A stretch of 64,000 nucleotides of DNA. Origin: Jaltomata sinuosa (Eukaryota > Streptophyta > Magnoliopsida > Solanales > Solanaceae). Position numbers and translations under genes: made by a program. The notes beneath the pieces are model-generated. The model was not told the DNA's origin. It made no database searches and saw only the letters and a list, made by a program, of their open reading frames with translations. Location: contig QJPP01007236.1 of assembly GCA_003996215.1 (NCBI GenBank), positions 186,001 to 250,000 on the forward strand, read 5' to 3'. The first letter of the stretch is position 1. Every line of letters begins with the position of its first letter. Positions 35,791 through 46,023 of the stretch are shown here, in pieces.

Positions 35791-36300
35791 GAACTTGATT
35801 TGTCTCAACAGTGGCGATCCAACAATCGTGTTGCTCCTACTAAAAGTGGCCCTCTTCGAATACCACCAATAATACTGCAAGTGTTTGGTGTCAATTGTGC
35901 AACAAACCAGGTCACATTGCAAGTGTATGCAGATCAAAATCTCATAATCATTTTGAAGCAAAGGCCAACTATGTTACAGGCTTCCAAACATGAGAAAATC
36001 TTTGGATATATACTTGATTCTGGCGCATCTCATCACACAACTGTTGAACCACACAACTTGCACGAATACAATGACATGGAGCAGGTTTTCATGGGTGATG
36101 GTTTCATTTGCTGTAGAACAAAACGCTCGGATATTACTCTTCTTGGCCTCTCTTTGCATTTGCACACCATTATTTATGATGTGGATGGTAACAAAATATC
36201 AATAACTCACACTGGTTTAACGAAAATATATGCATTGAATCATGTTTTCAAACTTTCTAATACTCTATGCGCACCTAGCATTAAACACAACTTATTTTAA
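35791..36300 (+). pseudogene. Copia gag-protease fragment
   Basis: The frame reads a degenerate gag tail, then YILDSGASHHTT (aspartic protease DSGA), HNLHEYNDMEQVFMGDG and SNTLCAPSIKHNL, the usual copia protease region. About 90 bases (36100-36190) that fit no copia protein separate MGDG from NKISITHTG and are flanked by GATGG on both sides. Nothing downstream encodes integrase. The right part of this fragment is duplicated at 42895-43000. Confidence 0.7.
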
Positions 36301-36349
36301 GATCTCAAAAAAAGGGGGCTGTTTAGCAAAACAATATTACAGGGAAGTA

Positions 36350-36547
36350 AAAAATTATACTATGGTTAGATCTCAAAACAAGTGAAGTATAAAATACTAT
36401 AGGGTAGTTTAGCAACAAAAAAAGAAAAAATTATACTAGGTCATATCTCAAAACAAGTGGAGTATAAAATATTATAGGGCAGTTTAACAACAAAAAAAAG
36501 AAAGATTAAACTAGGTCAGATCTCAAAACAAGTAGAGTATAAAATAT
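36350..36547 (+). repeat. ~75-bp tandem repeat, about three units
   Basis: AGATCTCAAAACAAGTGGAG and AGTATAAAATATTATAGGG recur three times with variations. The same array is present in the right duplication copy at about 43070-43250. Confidence 0.65.
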
Positions 36548-36549
36548 TA

Positions 36550-36796
36550 CTCCCTCCGTTTCAATTTGTTTGACCTATTTTGACTTGACACAGAGTTTAA
36601 GAAAGTAAAGAAGACTTTTGAATCTTGTGGTTAAAAATTAAAGATATGTCAAATGTATCAAAATTTCTTTTAATCTTGTGGTATTAAACATGTCACGTGA
36701 AAAGTTGAAATTGAAAAGTTGCTAAAAAGGAAAGATGCATTCTTTTTTAAATGTACTAAAAAAGAAAGTAGGCCAAACAAATTGAAACGGAGGGAA
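36550..36796. mobile_element. Stowaway-like MITE with TA duplication
   Basis: 247 bp, starting CTCCCTCCGTTTCAATTTG and ending in its inverted copy CAAATTGAAACGGAGGGAA, with TA at 36548-36549 and 36797-36798. The right duplication copy (near 43250) has the same flanks without the element, which proves an insertion. Confidence 0.88.
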
Positions 36797-36927
36797 TATT
36801 TTTTTCACGATTGATTACAAGGACTTTAAGATGAAAATCAGATGACAATTAATTTTCACAATTGATTAAACGAATCTCAATTGTAGGCCAGAGACGTGTA
36901 TATGATTTCCACAATTGCTTATAAAGA

Positions 36928-37190
36928 CTTAGGGTGTGTTCAATAGGGTGGAAAATATTTTCCTCAAAAATGTTTTCTTGCTTTCTTATGTTTGGTTGGA
37001 CAAAATTTTTGAAAGCATTTTTTCTAGGAAAACACGTTCCTTAAAAGTGACAAAAATGTTTTTCTCAATGAAAGTAGAGAAAACAAGTTCGACAAATAAC
37101 ATTCTATGTTTATTGTATCCTCCCACCCATTCAACGCCCCCAACCCCTACCCCTTGACCATCCCACCCCCGAGACCCCACACCCCACCCA
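36928..37190. repeat. MITE-like repeat with C-rich end
   Basis: It starts AGGGTGTGTTCAATAGGG and passes through GGAAAATATTTTCC to a C-rich stretch (37120-37190). It is related to the GTGTGTTTGG blocks elsewhere. Confidence 0.4.
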
Positions 37191-37749
37191 CCCCTATAAT
37201 CGTAGAGATTATGAGATTAATTTAACTATTAAAAAGACTTCAGAAGTCAATGAATTAATTATTACTACTATGTTAATCACGAATTTATCAATCTCTATTT
37301 AAATCTTCTTTATATTGGGTGTCCTTTCAAGTTTGTCTTTAGCCAATTAATTAATTACTTCAACTTCTTTCTTTCTGATTCCTAGCATTTACTTTCTTGA
37401 AACAATTAGCTTAATCCTTGGCAGATTTTCTCAACTTTAAGTGCTCAAAAGGTATGAATATTTTGGTGTTATACTTTCTTCTTTACAATACTAATATTTG
37501 CTTTATTGACATTTCTGGGGTTAATTAGAGGCTAATAAAAGTTTTTATGTACTTTTTATTATATATCAGATCTTGAGAATTGCATACATGGAAAGAGGAA
37601 AAGAAAATGAAGGAGAAACACAGGAATTAGCAAGCAACTCATTGGTATGTCATTCAATATTTATATTTATACTAATATTGACTTGGATTATTATTTGCTC
37701 TGTTTATCTTGCTATTCCGATATTGTTATTTTCCTTTGTACCTTATATC
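37191..37749. other. Gene-free stretch
   Basis: A 114-codon frame starting at 37573 runs through a SINE tail and has no recognisable domain, so it is not called as a gene. Confidence 0.3.
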
Positions 37750-37792
37750 CTCTCCAGATCCCACCAGTGGGATTACACTGGGTATGTTGTTG
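37750..37792 (+). mobile_element. TS-type SINE tail fragment
   Basis: CTCTCCAGATCCCACCAGTG, GGATTACACTGGG and TATGTTGTTGTA are the last ~45 bp of a TS-like SINE in plus orientation. Confidence 0.55.
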
Positions 37793-37975
37793 TATTCTTG
37801 TACTACTTGGATGATTTTTCGAATAATCATCGAGACAATATAATGTTGTTGGTATCTTCTGGGAATTGTTGTTCAAAAAAAGTTAATAATCGGATCATAG
37901 TTTTTTTTTTTTGGTAGGATATTTATTTGATAAGGCATAAATGGCAGTTATTAGGTGAAAATCCAGAGTAGAACA

Positions 37976-38544
37976 TGTTGGGGATAAATCCCGCCACAGA
38001 AATAATATTTGCGGTAATAACATCGGAATAATAACGTAGCACCGTGATACGATAATCAACAAGAATTAAAAGAAATAACAAGGACAAAACAATTTTAACG
38101 TGAAAAACCCTTCTGAATAAGGAAAAAGCCCACGGGCCCGAGAGAAGCAAAATAATCCACTATAATGAGGAATTTACACTTAGTAGGTCCGAGTAAATAC
38201 TCCAGGAACCACTATACACTCAAAAGAAATAACCCTCTTTTGATTTTTCCACCTCACTATAATACCGCTCACACTCTCTATTTTTCTTCACAGATTATTT
38301 TCCTATCTGTGAAACTCTCTCACTCGCTGCTTTTTGGTGTATTCAAATGAGGAGCTGAAGGTCTCCATTTATAGGAGAAGTTGCCTCCCTCATAACCAAT
38401 CACAAGCAGTGATTTGCTTGCAATTTGCATAACAAGTTGCAGCCGTAACAAGTTCTGCCAATTTGGCAACTTGTTATGTCACTTATTATGACATTTACTT
38501 TCTCTTTTCTTTTCTTTTTCTTCAAATGGGTGTGGACCCCATCA
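37976..38544 (-). repeat. 3' LTR of Tnt1-like element
   Basis: 569 bp, starting TGATGGGGTCCACACCC right after the polypurine tract GGAGGGGGAGAT on the minus strand and ending TTATCCCCAACA. Confidence 0.85.
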
Positions 38545-38699
38545 ATCTCCCCCTCCAAACCCATTCACCGGAAGGAGATAGCATCGGTCATCTAGTTTGA
38601 GTGCATGCCGACAAGTTCTTTGCACAATTCGAACTTGTCCCTTTGTACCACCTTGGTCAGCATATCTGCAGGATTCTCACTTGTAGAGATCTTCTCAAC

Positions 38700-40540
38700 C
38701 TGCATAGATTCGTCTTCTATCTTTTCACCAATTCAGTGATATCTCACGTCTATGTGTTTTGTTATTGCATGGTACATGGAGTTCTTGCTAAAGTCTATTG
38801 CACTTTGACTGTCACAATAAACGACATACTCCTTCTGATGCAAGCCAAGCTCTTGAAGGAATCGTTTCAGCCATACCATCTCCTTGCCAGCCTCAGTAGC
38901 TGCAGTATATTCTGCCTCAGTTGTAGAGAGTGCAACACACTTCTGCAACTTTGACTGCCATGATATAGCTCCCCCTGAAAATGTAAATAAATATCAAGTA
39001 GTGGATTTTCTGTTATCAAGGTCACCTGCCATATCAGCATCTGTATAGCCCTTCAAGATTGGTTCAGATCCTCCAAAACACAAACAGTCTCCAGAAGTAC
39101 CTCTCAGGTACCTGAGTATCCACTTGACTGCATCCAGTGTTCTTTTCCAAGATTTTCAAGGAACCTGCTAACAACACCAACTGCATGAGCAAAATCAGGT
39201 CTGGTACATACCATAGCATACATCAAACTCTCGATCGCCGAAGAATAAGGAATTTTGGCCATGTTTTCTTTATCCTCATTTGTTGTAGGACATGTCTTCT
39301 TGCTCATCTTCAAATGACGAGCAAGAGGCGTGCTAACAGCTTTAGCACTCTTCATGTTGAAGCGTTCCAGTACACGTTCAATGTACTTATCCTGAGATAG
39401 CCACAACTTTCTGCTTGTTTGTTCTCGAATAATCTTCATCCCCAGAATTTGTTGTGCTGGGCCCAAGTCCTTCATATCAAATGACTTGGACAGATCTCCC
39501 TTCAACTTGACAATCAGCTTCTTGTCCTGTCCTACAATCAACATGTCATCCACATACAACAACAAAATAATAAAGTTGTTGTCAAAAAATCTTTTGAAGT
39601 ATACACATAGATCAGAATAGGTCTTTGTGTAAGTTTGATTTTGCATGAATGAGTCAAACTTCTTGTACCACTGCATGGGTGCCTGCTTCAACCCATAAAG
39701 ACTCTTATTCAGTTTACACACCATGTGTTTCTTTCCAACTACTTTAAATCCTTCTGACTGCTCCATATAGATCTCCTCTTCCAAATCTCCGTGAAGAAAT
39801 GCAGTTTTCACGTCCAACTGCTCCACCTCAAGATCTAAGCTAGCTGCTAAGCTCAAAATGGTTCGAATAGAAGTCATTTTGACAACAGGTGAGAAAAATT
39901 CATCAAAATCAATACCTTTCTTCTGTTCGAAGCCTTTTACCACCAATCGAGCTTTGTATCTGACCAGCTCTCCATTACCATCTTTCTCGAGTTTAAAGGC
40001 CCACTTGCATTTGAGCGGTCTTTTACCTTTTGGAAGTTCAACCAGCTTGTACGTGTCATTTTTCTGTAGATATTCCATCTCTTCTTGCATGACTTTCATC
40101 CACTGGCTCTTTTCTGAATGGGACAACACCTCCTTAAGACTTTCAGGCTCCCCCTCATCATTGACGAGGACATTCTCCGAGGAAGGGTACTTGGATGCTA
40201 AGTTGCGCGGACTCTTCGCTTTTGATGCCGCACCCGTGTCGGATTCTCCAAAAATACACTACTTTTGGAGAATTCGACACGCACCCGTTGACATTTTTGA
40301 AGAGTCCGAGCAACATAGCTTGGATGACTCTACCCTTTGCCTTTCTGATCTCCTCGGAGGTTGAGATTGTTCTTCTTCCTGAGTAGGGTGCTCCACTTGC
40401 TCGGTATAATCACCAAGTTGCTCACCCTGCTCAACAATCTCACCAGGTTGCTCCCTCTGCTCAGCAACCTCGTCGGTTGTACTTTCTGCACTTCTGGGAT
40501 TCTTAGAAGTAGAAGGAATGGTAATAAGGTTAAGGACTAC
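38700..40540 (-). pseudogene. Tnt1-like RT-RNase H region
   Basis: From 40129 the frame reads LKEVLSHSEKS-like linker, CKWAFKLEKDGNGELVRYKA, the RT palm LDVKTAFLHGDLEEEIYM, the catalytic YVDDMLIVG and LGMKIIRE, and is then lost by a frameshift near 39120-39150. RNase H resumes with KCVALSTTEAEYTAATEAG and VYCDSQSAIDFSKN (38948-38733). Upstream, 40540-40330 encodes the acidic Q/E-rich linker of the family, ending at the MITE insertion. Inactive. Confidence 0.88.
40198..40318. mobile_element. 121-bp MITE inserted in the Tnt1-like polyprotein
   Basis: Ends are CTAAGTTGCGCGGACTC and the inverted GAGTCCGAGCAACATAG. The 8-bp duplication CTTGGATG stands at 40190-40197 and 40319-40326, which points to the hAT superfamily. 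The interior is almost a perfect hairpin (CACCCGTGTCGGATTCTCC against GGAGAATTCGACACGCACCC). Confidence 0.9.
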
Positions 40541-40546
40541 ACCATT

Positions 40547-42706
40547 CTATTTCTTGGCCTTCTCTGACAGATCATCAAAAGTTTCGACTTCACTTTCTCG
40601 GAAGACTACATCTCTACTTCTGATGACCTTCTTCTTTACAAGATCCCATAGTCTGTACCCAAACTCTTCATCTTCATATCCGATGAATATGCAGGGAACC
40701 GATTTATCATCCAGCTTTGTTCTCTGCTCCTTCGGTACATGTGCAAAGGCTCTACAACCGAACACATTTAGATGCGAGTAGGACACCTCCTTGTTGGTCC
40801 AAACTCTCTCTGGGATGTCAAACTCCAATGGAACTGATGGACTACGATTGATCAAGTAACAGGTTGTCTGAACTGCTTCACCCCAGAATGACTTAGGCAG
40901 TTTAGCCATTCTGAGCATGCTTCTCACCTTCTCGACAATGATGCGATTCATCCTTTCAGCTACACCATTGTGTTGTGGGGTTCCAGGAACTGTCTTCTCA
41001 TGTCTGATCCCATGACTTGAATAGTACTCTTCAAATTCCCTTGAAGTGTACTCACCTTCATTGTCAGTGCGGAGACGCTTTAACTTTCGACCCGTCTCCC
41101 TTTCCACCAGAGCATGAAACTTCTGGAATACTTGAAACACTTGATCTTTGGTTTTCAAGATATAAACCCATAATTTCCGTGAAGCATCATCAATAAAAGT
41201 AACAAAATATTTGTTACCGCCCATCGATTCTACCTCCATTGGACCACAAACATCAGAATATACCAAATCAAGTATATTCAATTTCGTTTCAGACAATGTC
41301 TGAAATAAGACTCTATGCTGCTTACCGAATAAGCAGTAGTCACAAGGTTTTGCCGTCGTACCTTTGGCAAAAGAGATGAGTGACTTATTGGAGAGAATCT
41401 GCAATCCTTTCTCGCTCATATGATCCATTCTTTTGTGCCACAAATCTGTAGAAATCTCTTCTCGAGTGGTGTTCAATTCATCTCGACATATTTCTGCATT
41501 TGTCCTGTACAACATGCCACGAGCAACTCCCTTTGCAATCACCAATGCTCCCTTAGTGAGTCTCCATTTTTGATTTGCAAAATAGTTCTCGTATCCATCT
41601 CGGTCCAAAGCAATTCCCGAGATTAAGTTCAACCGCAAATCAGGTACATGGCGCACATCCTTTAGAACCAATGTGCATCCGACATTTGTCTTGATACAAA
41701 TGTCACTGATCCCCGTAATCTTTGAGTAACTTGTGTTACCTATTTTCACAGTGCCAAAATCACCTGCTACATATCTGCAGAACAGATCCCTTACCGGCGT
41801 AGCATGGTAAGATGCTGATATGTCAACCACCCATTCCGACTCTAAACCTGCCAAGTGCATGCATTCCTCTTCTTCGTTTATGAAGAGAATAACATTATCA
41901 TTGTTTTGCACTGTGGCAGCTGTGTTGTCGTCATTCTTCTGGCCACTGCTCTCACCTTTGCCCCTTTTTAGATTTGAACAATCTCTTTTGAAGTGACCTA
42001 GTTGATCACAATTGTAGCAATTTCTGGCTCTTGATTTAGATCGGACCTTGGACTTTTCATGACCTCCAGATCTACCATAGTTACTTGAACTCCTTTGGTG
42101 ACTCCTCCCTCTACTTTCTGTGATGAGAGCCTGCCCGTGATTTTCAGGCTTCTTTCTCATCTTCTCGTTAAGTAGAAGAGCTGATGTGACATCCTTCAGC
42201 TCAATAGAGTCCTTACCATGCAAGATGGTTGTTGCCAAATTATCATAAGAAGATGGCAATGAGTTCAAGAGCACAATGGCTTTATCTTCCTCCTCGATCT
42301 TCACTCTGAGGTTAGCCAGCTGTGTGATTAGTCCATTAAGCACATTTAAATGTGACAAAAAATTTGTACCTTCACCCATATGTAGGGCGTACAACTGCTT
42401 CTTTAGGTACAATTTATTTGTCAGCATTTTGGACATGTATATTTTCTCTAACCTTGTCCAAATGCCACATGCACTCTCCCCATCGATGATGTTGTTGACC
42501 ACATCATCTGTTAAGTGCAACCTGATTGCACTAGCAGCCTTTTCATCCATTTCCTCCCAATCCTCCAATTTCATGGATTCGGGCATTTTGGATTTGCCAC
42601 TTAGTGCCTTGTGTAATCCTTGTTGGATATCCCTCATCCTTCTCTGCCATGTTGAGAAACCTCTATCACCATTGAACGTTGCTACCTCGTACTTTACTCC
42701 GGACAT
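40547..42706 (-). pseudogene. Tnt1-like gag-protease-integrase, 719 codons open
   Basis: The start MSGVKYEV at 42706 is the typical family start. The frame then has gag, a complete CCHC zinc knuckle (CYNCDQLGHFKRDC), a protease region where the usual DT/DSGA reads VDISASYHAT, the integrase zinc region (WHKRMDHMS, CDYCLFGKQH) and the DD35E core (SDVCGPM, RTDNEGEYTS, HNGVAERMNR). The reading frame ends at TAG 40547-40549 (family codon AAG-AAA-then-stop), short of the RT. The altered protease motif indicates loss of function before or beside the stop. Confidence 0.9.
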
Positions 42707-42772
42707 TTTTATCTTACCGAGTATAGTACTACCAACAACAAATAATTATTTTCGTGAATGAGCAGAACCTGT

Positions 42773-42784
42773 GCTCTGATATCA
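42773..42784 (-). promoter_or_regulatory. Primer binding site of Tnt1-like element
   Basis: TGATATCAGAGC on the minus strand, one base off the initiator tRNA-Met complement TGGTATCAGAGC, two bases inside the 5' LTR end. Confidence 0.8.
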
Positions 42785-42894
42785 GTTGTTAGGGATAAAC
42801 CCCGCCATGAGATGTTTAAAATGAACAATCCTCAGTTAATGTGTCTAAGTTAAAAGTCGTGCCAACTTTAAGGGACCGCTGATGGATTCCCTCA

Positions 42895-43530
42895 AATATC
42901 AATAACTCACACTGGTTTAAAGAAAATATATGCATTGAATAATATTTTCAAACTTTCTAATACTCTATGCGCACCTAGCATTAAACACAACTTACTTTAA
43001 GATCTAAAAAAAAGGGTAATTTAGCACAAAAGAATATTATAGGCAAATTTAGCCCCGCCAAAATTTTTTTATACTAGGTCAGATCTCAAAACAAATAGAG
43101 TATAAAATATTATTATAGGGTAGTTTAGCAAAAAAAAAAATTATACTAGGTCAAATCTCAAAACAAGTGGAGTGTATAATATTATAGGGCAGTTTAGCAA
43201 CAAAAAAATAATTAAACTAGGTCAGATCTCAAAACAAGTGAAGTATACAATATTCTATTTTTCACAATTGATTATAAGGACTTTAAGATGAAAATCAAAT
43301 GACAATTAATTTTTACAATTGATTAAACAAATCTCAATTATAGGCCAGAGACGTGTATATGATTTTCACTTAGGGTGTGTTCGATACGGAGAAAAATATT
43401 TTCTTATATTTAGTTGGACCAAATTTTTGAAAGCATTTTCTCTAGAAAAACATGTTCCTTAAAAATGAGGAAAATGATTTCTTCAATGAAAATAGGAAAA
43501 ACAAGTTCTACAAATGACATTCTATGTTTA
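42895..43530 (+). repeat. Segmental duplication, right copy (MITE-empty)
   Basis: Matches 36196-37105 in order and orientation, including the copia protease end, the 75-bp repeats and the AGGGTGTGTTC block, but without the Stowaway element. Confidence 0.8.
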
Positions 43531-43534
43531 TTAT

Positions 43535-43810
43535 ACGGAAAAGGGCCTAAAATGCCCTTCAACTATCCGAAAAGGGCCTAAAATGCCCTTCGTTCACCTA
43601 TTGGACCCCAAATGCCCTCCACATCCACCTATTGGCTCCACTTTGCCCTTTTTTTTAAGGAAAAAGGACATGGATTGACCTTTTTTAAAATTAATGACCC
43701 ATGTTTGAGCCATTGGACACCACATGTCCGTTTGGCCAAACAAATTCCATATAATGGTCATTCAGGCCCTTTATTTAATCCGGTTCATTTAGCCCAATGC
43801 AGCCTTTGTT
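43535..43810. repeat. Dispersed repeat with GAAAAGGGCCTAAAATGCCC start
   Basis: The phrase GAAAAGGGCCTAAAATGCCC occurs twice 35 bp apart. This wording is common in repeat families of Solanaceae as far as I recall, but no ends or family name could be fixed. Confidence 0.4.
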
Positions 43811-44834
43811 GACTTTTCTTCTCTTTCTTCTTTCTTCTTTTTTTTTTGGCTGGTTGCTTTTGTGTTTTTTTTTCGTTGCTGTTATTGTTTTTCTAATTTT
43901 ATTTTTGTTGGCTTATTTATTTCTTTTTTTTTTCGTTTTTTGTTGCTTTTTTTTTTATTTTTTATTATATAAAGTGTATAATAAATGTATTAGTATATAA
44001 TATCTTATTTTCTTGGCAAGTTCTAATTAAATTATACTTATACAAATTTGTAGGTTATGTCTCATACAAAGTTCAGAATTTCGTATCCCTCTATTTTCTT
44101 TTTTGAGTTGATTGTATAATTTTTTTTATTTTTTTTATTCATTTCACTCTCAGTTAGTATAGATATATTACACAAAAATTTGATCTATGCAGTTAAAAGT
44201 TGTATATGATGTGTATAAAAATAATATAATTATTATATATAATAAGTATTTGTATATGATGTGCATAGAAATTGCATAATTATTGTATAAAATATGTATA
44301 TGTATAAGATTCTTTAGAAAATGTATAATTATTGTATATAATATCTATATGTATAATTATTGCAGTTAAAAATTGTATAGGATGTGTATAAAAAATATAT
44401 AATAGTTGTATAAAATATATATATGTATAAGACATATATAGAAACTATACAAGATGTGTATAGAAACTGTATAATTATTGTATAGAATAAGTATTTGTAT
44501 AAAATATGTATAAAAATTGTATCAATATAAAATATTATATGTATCAATATTGTATAAATGTGTATAAAAACTATATAATTATTGTATAAAATATGTATCT
44601 GAATAATTATTGTAGCTCTAGATTATATAGAATGTGTATAAAAATTATATAATTATTGTATATAATGTGTATCTGTATAGAATGTGTATATAACATGTAT
44701 GATTGTTGTTTAAAATATTTATGTGTATATAATGTGTATAGAAACCATATCATTGTTGTATAAATATGTTATTTTTATATAACAAATAAAAACACAATTT
44801 TTTATATTTGATTGATAAAAAAATAGCAATTATA
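43811..44834. repeat. AT-rich degenerate minisatellite at the viral insertion border
   Basis: T-rich runs up to 43980 are followed by about 850 bp of variants of TGTATAAAATATGTATATG, TATAATTATTGTATA and GTGTATAAAAATTG. The virus-related sequence begins at about 44835 directly after it. Open frames here are low complexity. Confidence 0.75.
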
Positions 44835-44865
44835 AGACACTGTTCATGGTATATATGAAATAGAT

Positions 44866-46023
44866 GTGAAAGTAATTGATATAGGTATGGAACATCTTTG
44901 TTTTATGGATCTCGGAGAACATAGTACTAGACTTGAAGAGGTTGATATACCTCAAAACCTTGATTTGTTAAACAAATGGACGATTCCTAAAGTCCCTATT
45001 AAAACCATTTATGATTATGGTTGGTTTGATAAACTTTCTACTAAGCAGTTGATTAAAACAACTGAACAATCTCTTGCTTTAAATTCGTCTGAACAGACTA
45101 TTCGCTTGTCAAACAAACGAGATATTGATCTTTATAAACATCAGTATAATTATCTGCATATTGGCATGGTTCAAATTGCTTTTAAACCACTTACCCTTAA
45201 AGGGTTACCAGAGACTTTCTTGGCAGCTCTCAGAGATGCTAGGAATTTAAATTTCCGACAGTCTCTCATGGGTTCGATTGAATCAAATGTGGCCTATGGT
45301 CCAGTTTATTTCAATACGCAACCTAATTTGCAATTATCTTTATCTGATGTTAATATTCTTGATGCTTTAACATTAAATGTTAAAACCCATGGTTATAATT
45401 ATGCGCCTGGTTCTGAACTTATAAGTTTGTCTTATAGAATTTATTTTAAATTATTATCAACCTTGAATCCAAGATGCAAATTGTATGATACTTCCGATCA
45501 AACAATTTTGATGGAAACAAATTTTGCAAAATCCAAAGTTACCACTAGAAGATCGATTAAGTGGGAAGAAATTGACTTTCCAACGACTTGGACTCTTGAT
45601 TCGGTTATATCCCCAAGTCATTTAACGTATACAATCACTAATTCAGAGTATTCTCACATTTCGCAAAATCCGGATGGAAAGGTTTGTATTCAGTTCTCAG
45701 AAGGTATCTATGCTCCTCACAGACAATCAATGTCTAACCATAGGCTTATGCCTCCGGTAAGTTCTGTTTATAACAGGCGATCTCTCAGTCACAGATTTGT
45801 GCCAGATATTCAACATATATCTCCTATTGACCCAATTTATGGTCCAGCACGAAATAGGGCAGCTTCTCTTCACACTTTAGAATCTGATTATAATTCAGAA
45901 GTAAAAAAGGTTAAAATTAACCCCCGGACTAATATTGTTCAGGCTAATGATATTCATGACGACAGTTCTGATAAGGACTTTCCAACTCCTTCAGAAATGG
46001 AGTTCGACGTCAATAAGTCTTAA
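44866..46023 (+). CDS. EPRV copy A movement protein (30K superfamily)
   Basis: The 385-codon frame is intact. The core resembles caulimovirid cell-to-cell movement proteins of the 30K superfamily: GPVYFNTQPNL, SLSDVNILDALTLN with the conserved Asp, and APGSELISL with the conserved Gly about 25 residues on. In the family these proteins form tubules through plasmodesmata. The C-terminal quarter is hydrophilic and rich in Ser/Asp. The stop codon overlaps the next start as TAATG. The frame lacks the three residues (STK) that copy C has near the N-terminus. Confidence 0.85.
   Translation: MKVIDIGMEHLCFMDLGEHSTRLEEVDIPQNLDLLNKWTIPKVPIKTIYDYGWFDKLSTKQLIKTTEQSLALNSSEQTIRLSNKRDIDLYKHQYNYLHIGMVQIAFKPLTLKGLPETFLAALRDARNLNFRQSLMGSIESNVAYGPVYFNTQPNLQLSLSDVNILDALTLNVKTHGYNYAPGSELISLSYRIYFKLLSTLNPRCKLYDTSDQTILMETNFAKSKVTTRRSIKWEEIDFPTTWTLDSVISPSHLTYTITNSEYSHISQNPDGKVCIQFSEGIYAPHRQSMSNHRLMPPVSSVYNRRSLSHRFVPDIQHISPIDPIYGPARNRAASLHTLESDYNSEVKKVKINPRTNIVQANDIHDDSSDKDFPTPSEMEFDVNKS

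Larger units (their letters stand above)
36196..37105 (+). repeat. Segmental duplication, left copy
   Basis: It matches 42895-43530 in the same orientation, from ATATCAATAACTCACACTGG through to ACATTCTATGTTTATT. The left copy carries the extra Stowaway MITE at 36550-36796. The two copies flank the Tnt1-like element. Confidence 0.8.
37976..42812 (-). mobile_element. Tnt1-like (Tork) copia element, 5' LTR nearly lost
   Basis: On the minus strand the order is a 5' LTR scrap (42812-42787), PBS (42784-42773), gag-protease-integrase (42706-40547), RT (40129-39104), RNase H (to about 38700), polypurine tract and a complete 3' LTR (38544-37976). The protein wording is strongly similar to the tobacco Tnt1 / tomato Retrolyc family. 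A 121-bp MITE splits the polyprotein at 40198-40318. Only about 25 bp of the 5' LTR match the 3' LTR before the sequence changes, so the 5' end was deleted. Confidence 0.92.

Noticed and set aside
37573..37917. 114-codon ORF
   Set aside because: The frame runs through a SINE tail and T-rich DNA; hydrophobic content follows from T-richness.
43797..44000. 67-codon Phe/Leu-rich ORF looking like a membrane protein
   Set aside because: It is translated poly-T-rich low-complexity sequence.
44820..44865. A primer binding site in front of copy A
   Set aside because: The TGGTATCAGAG string is absent; homology to copy C begins 14 nt downstream of it.
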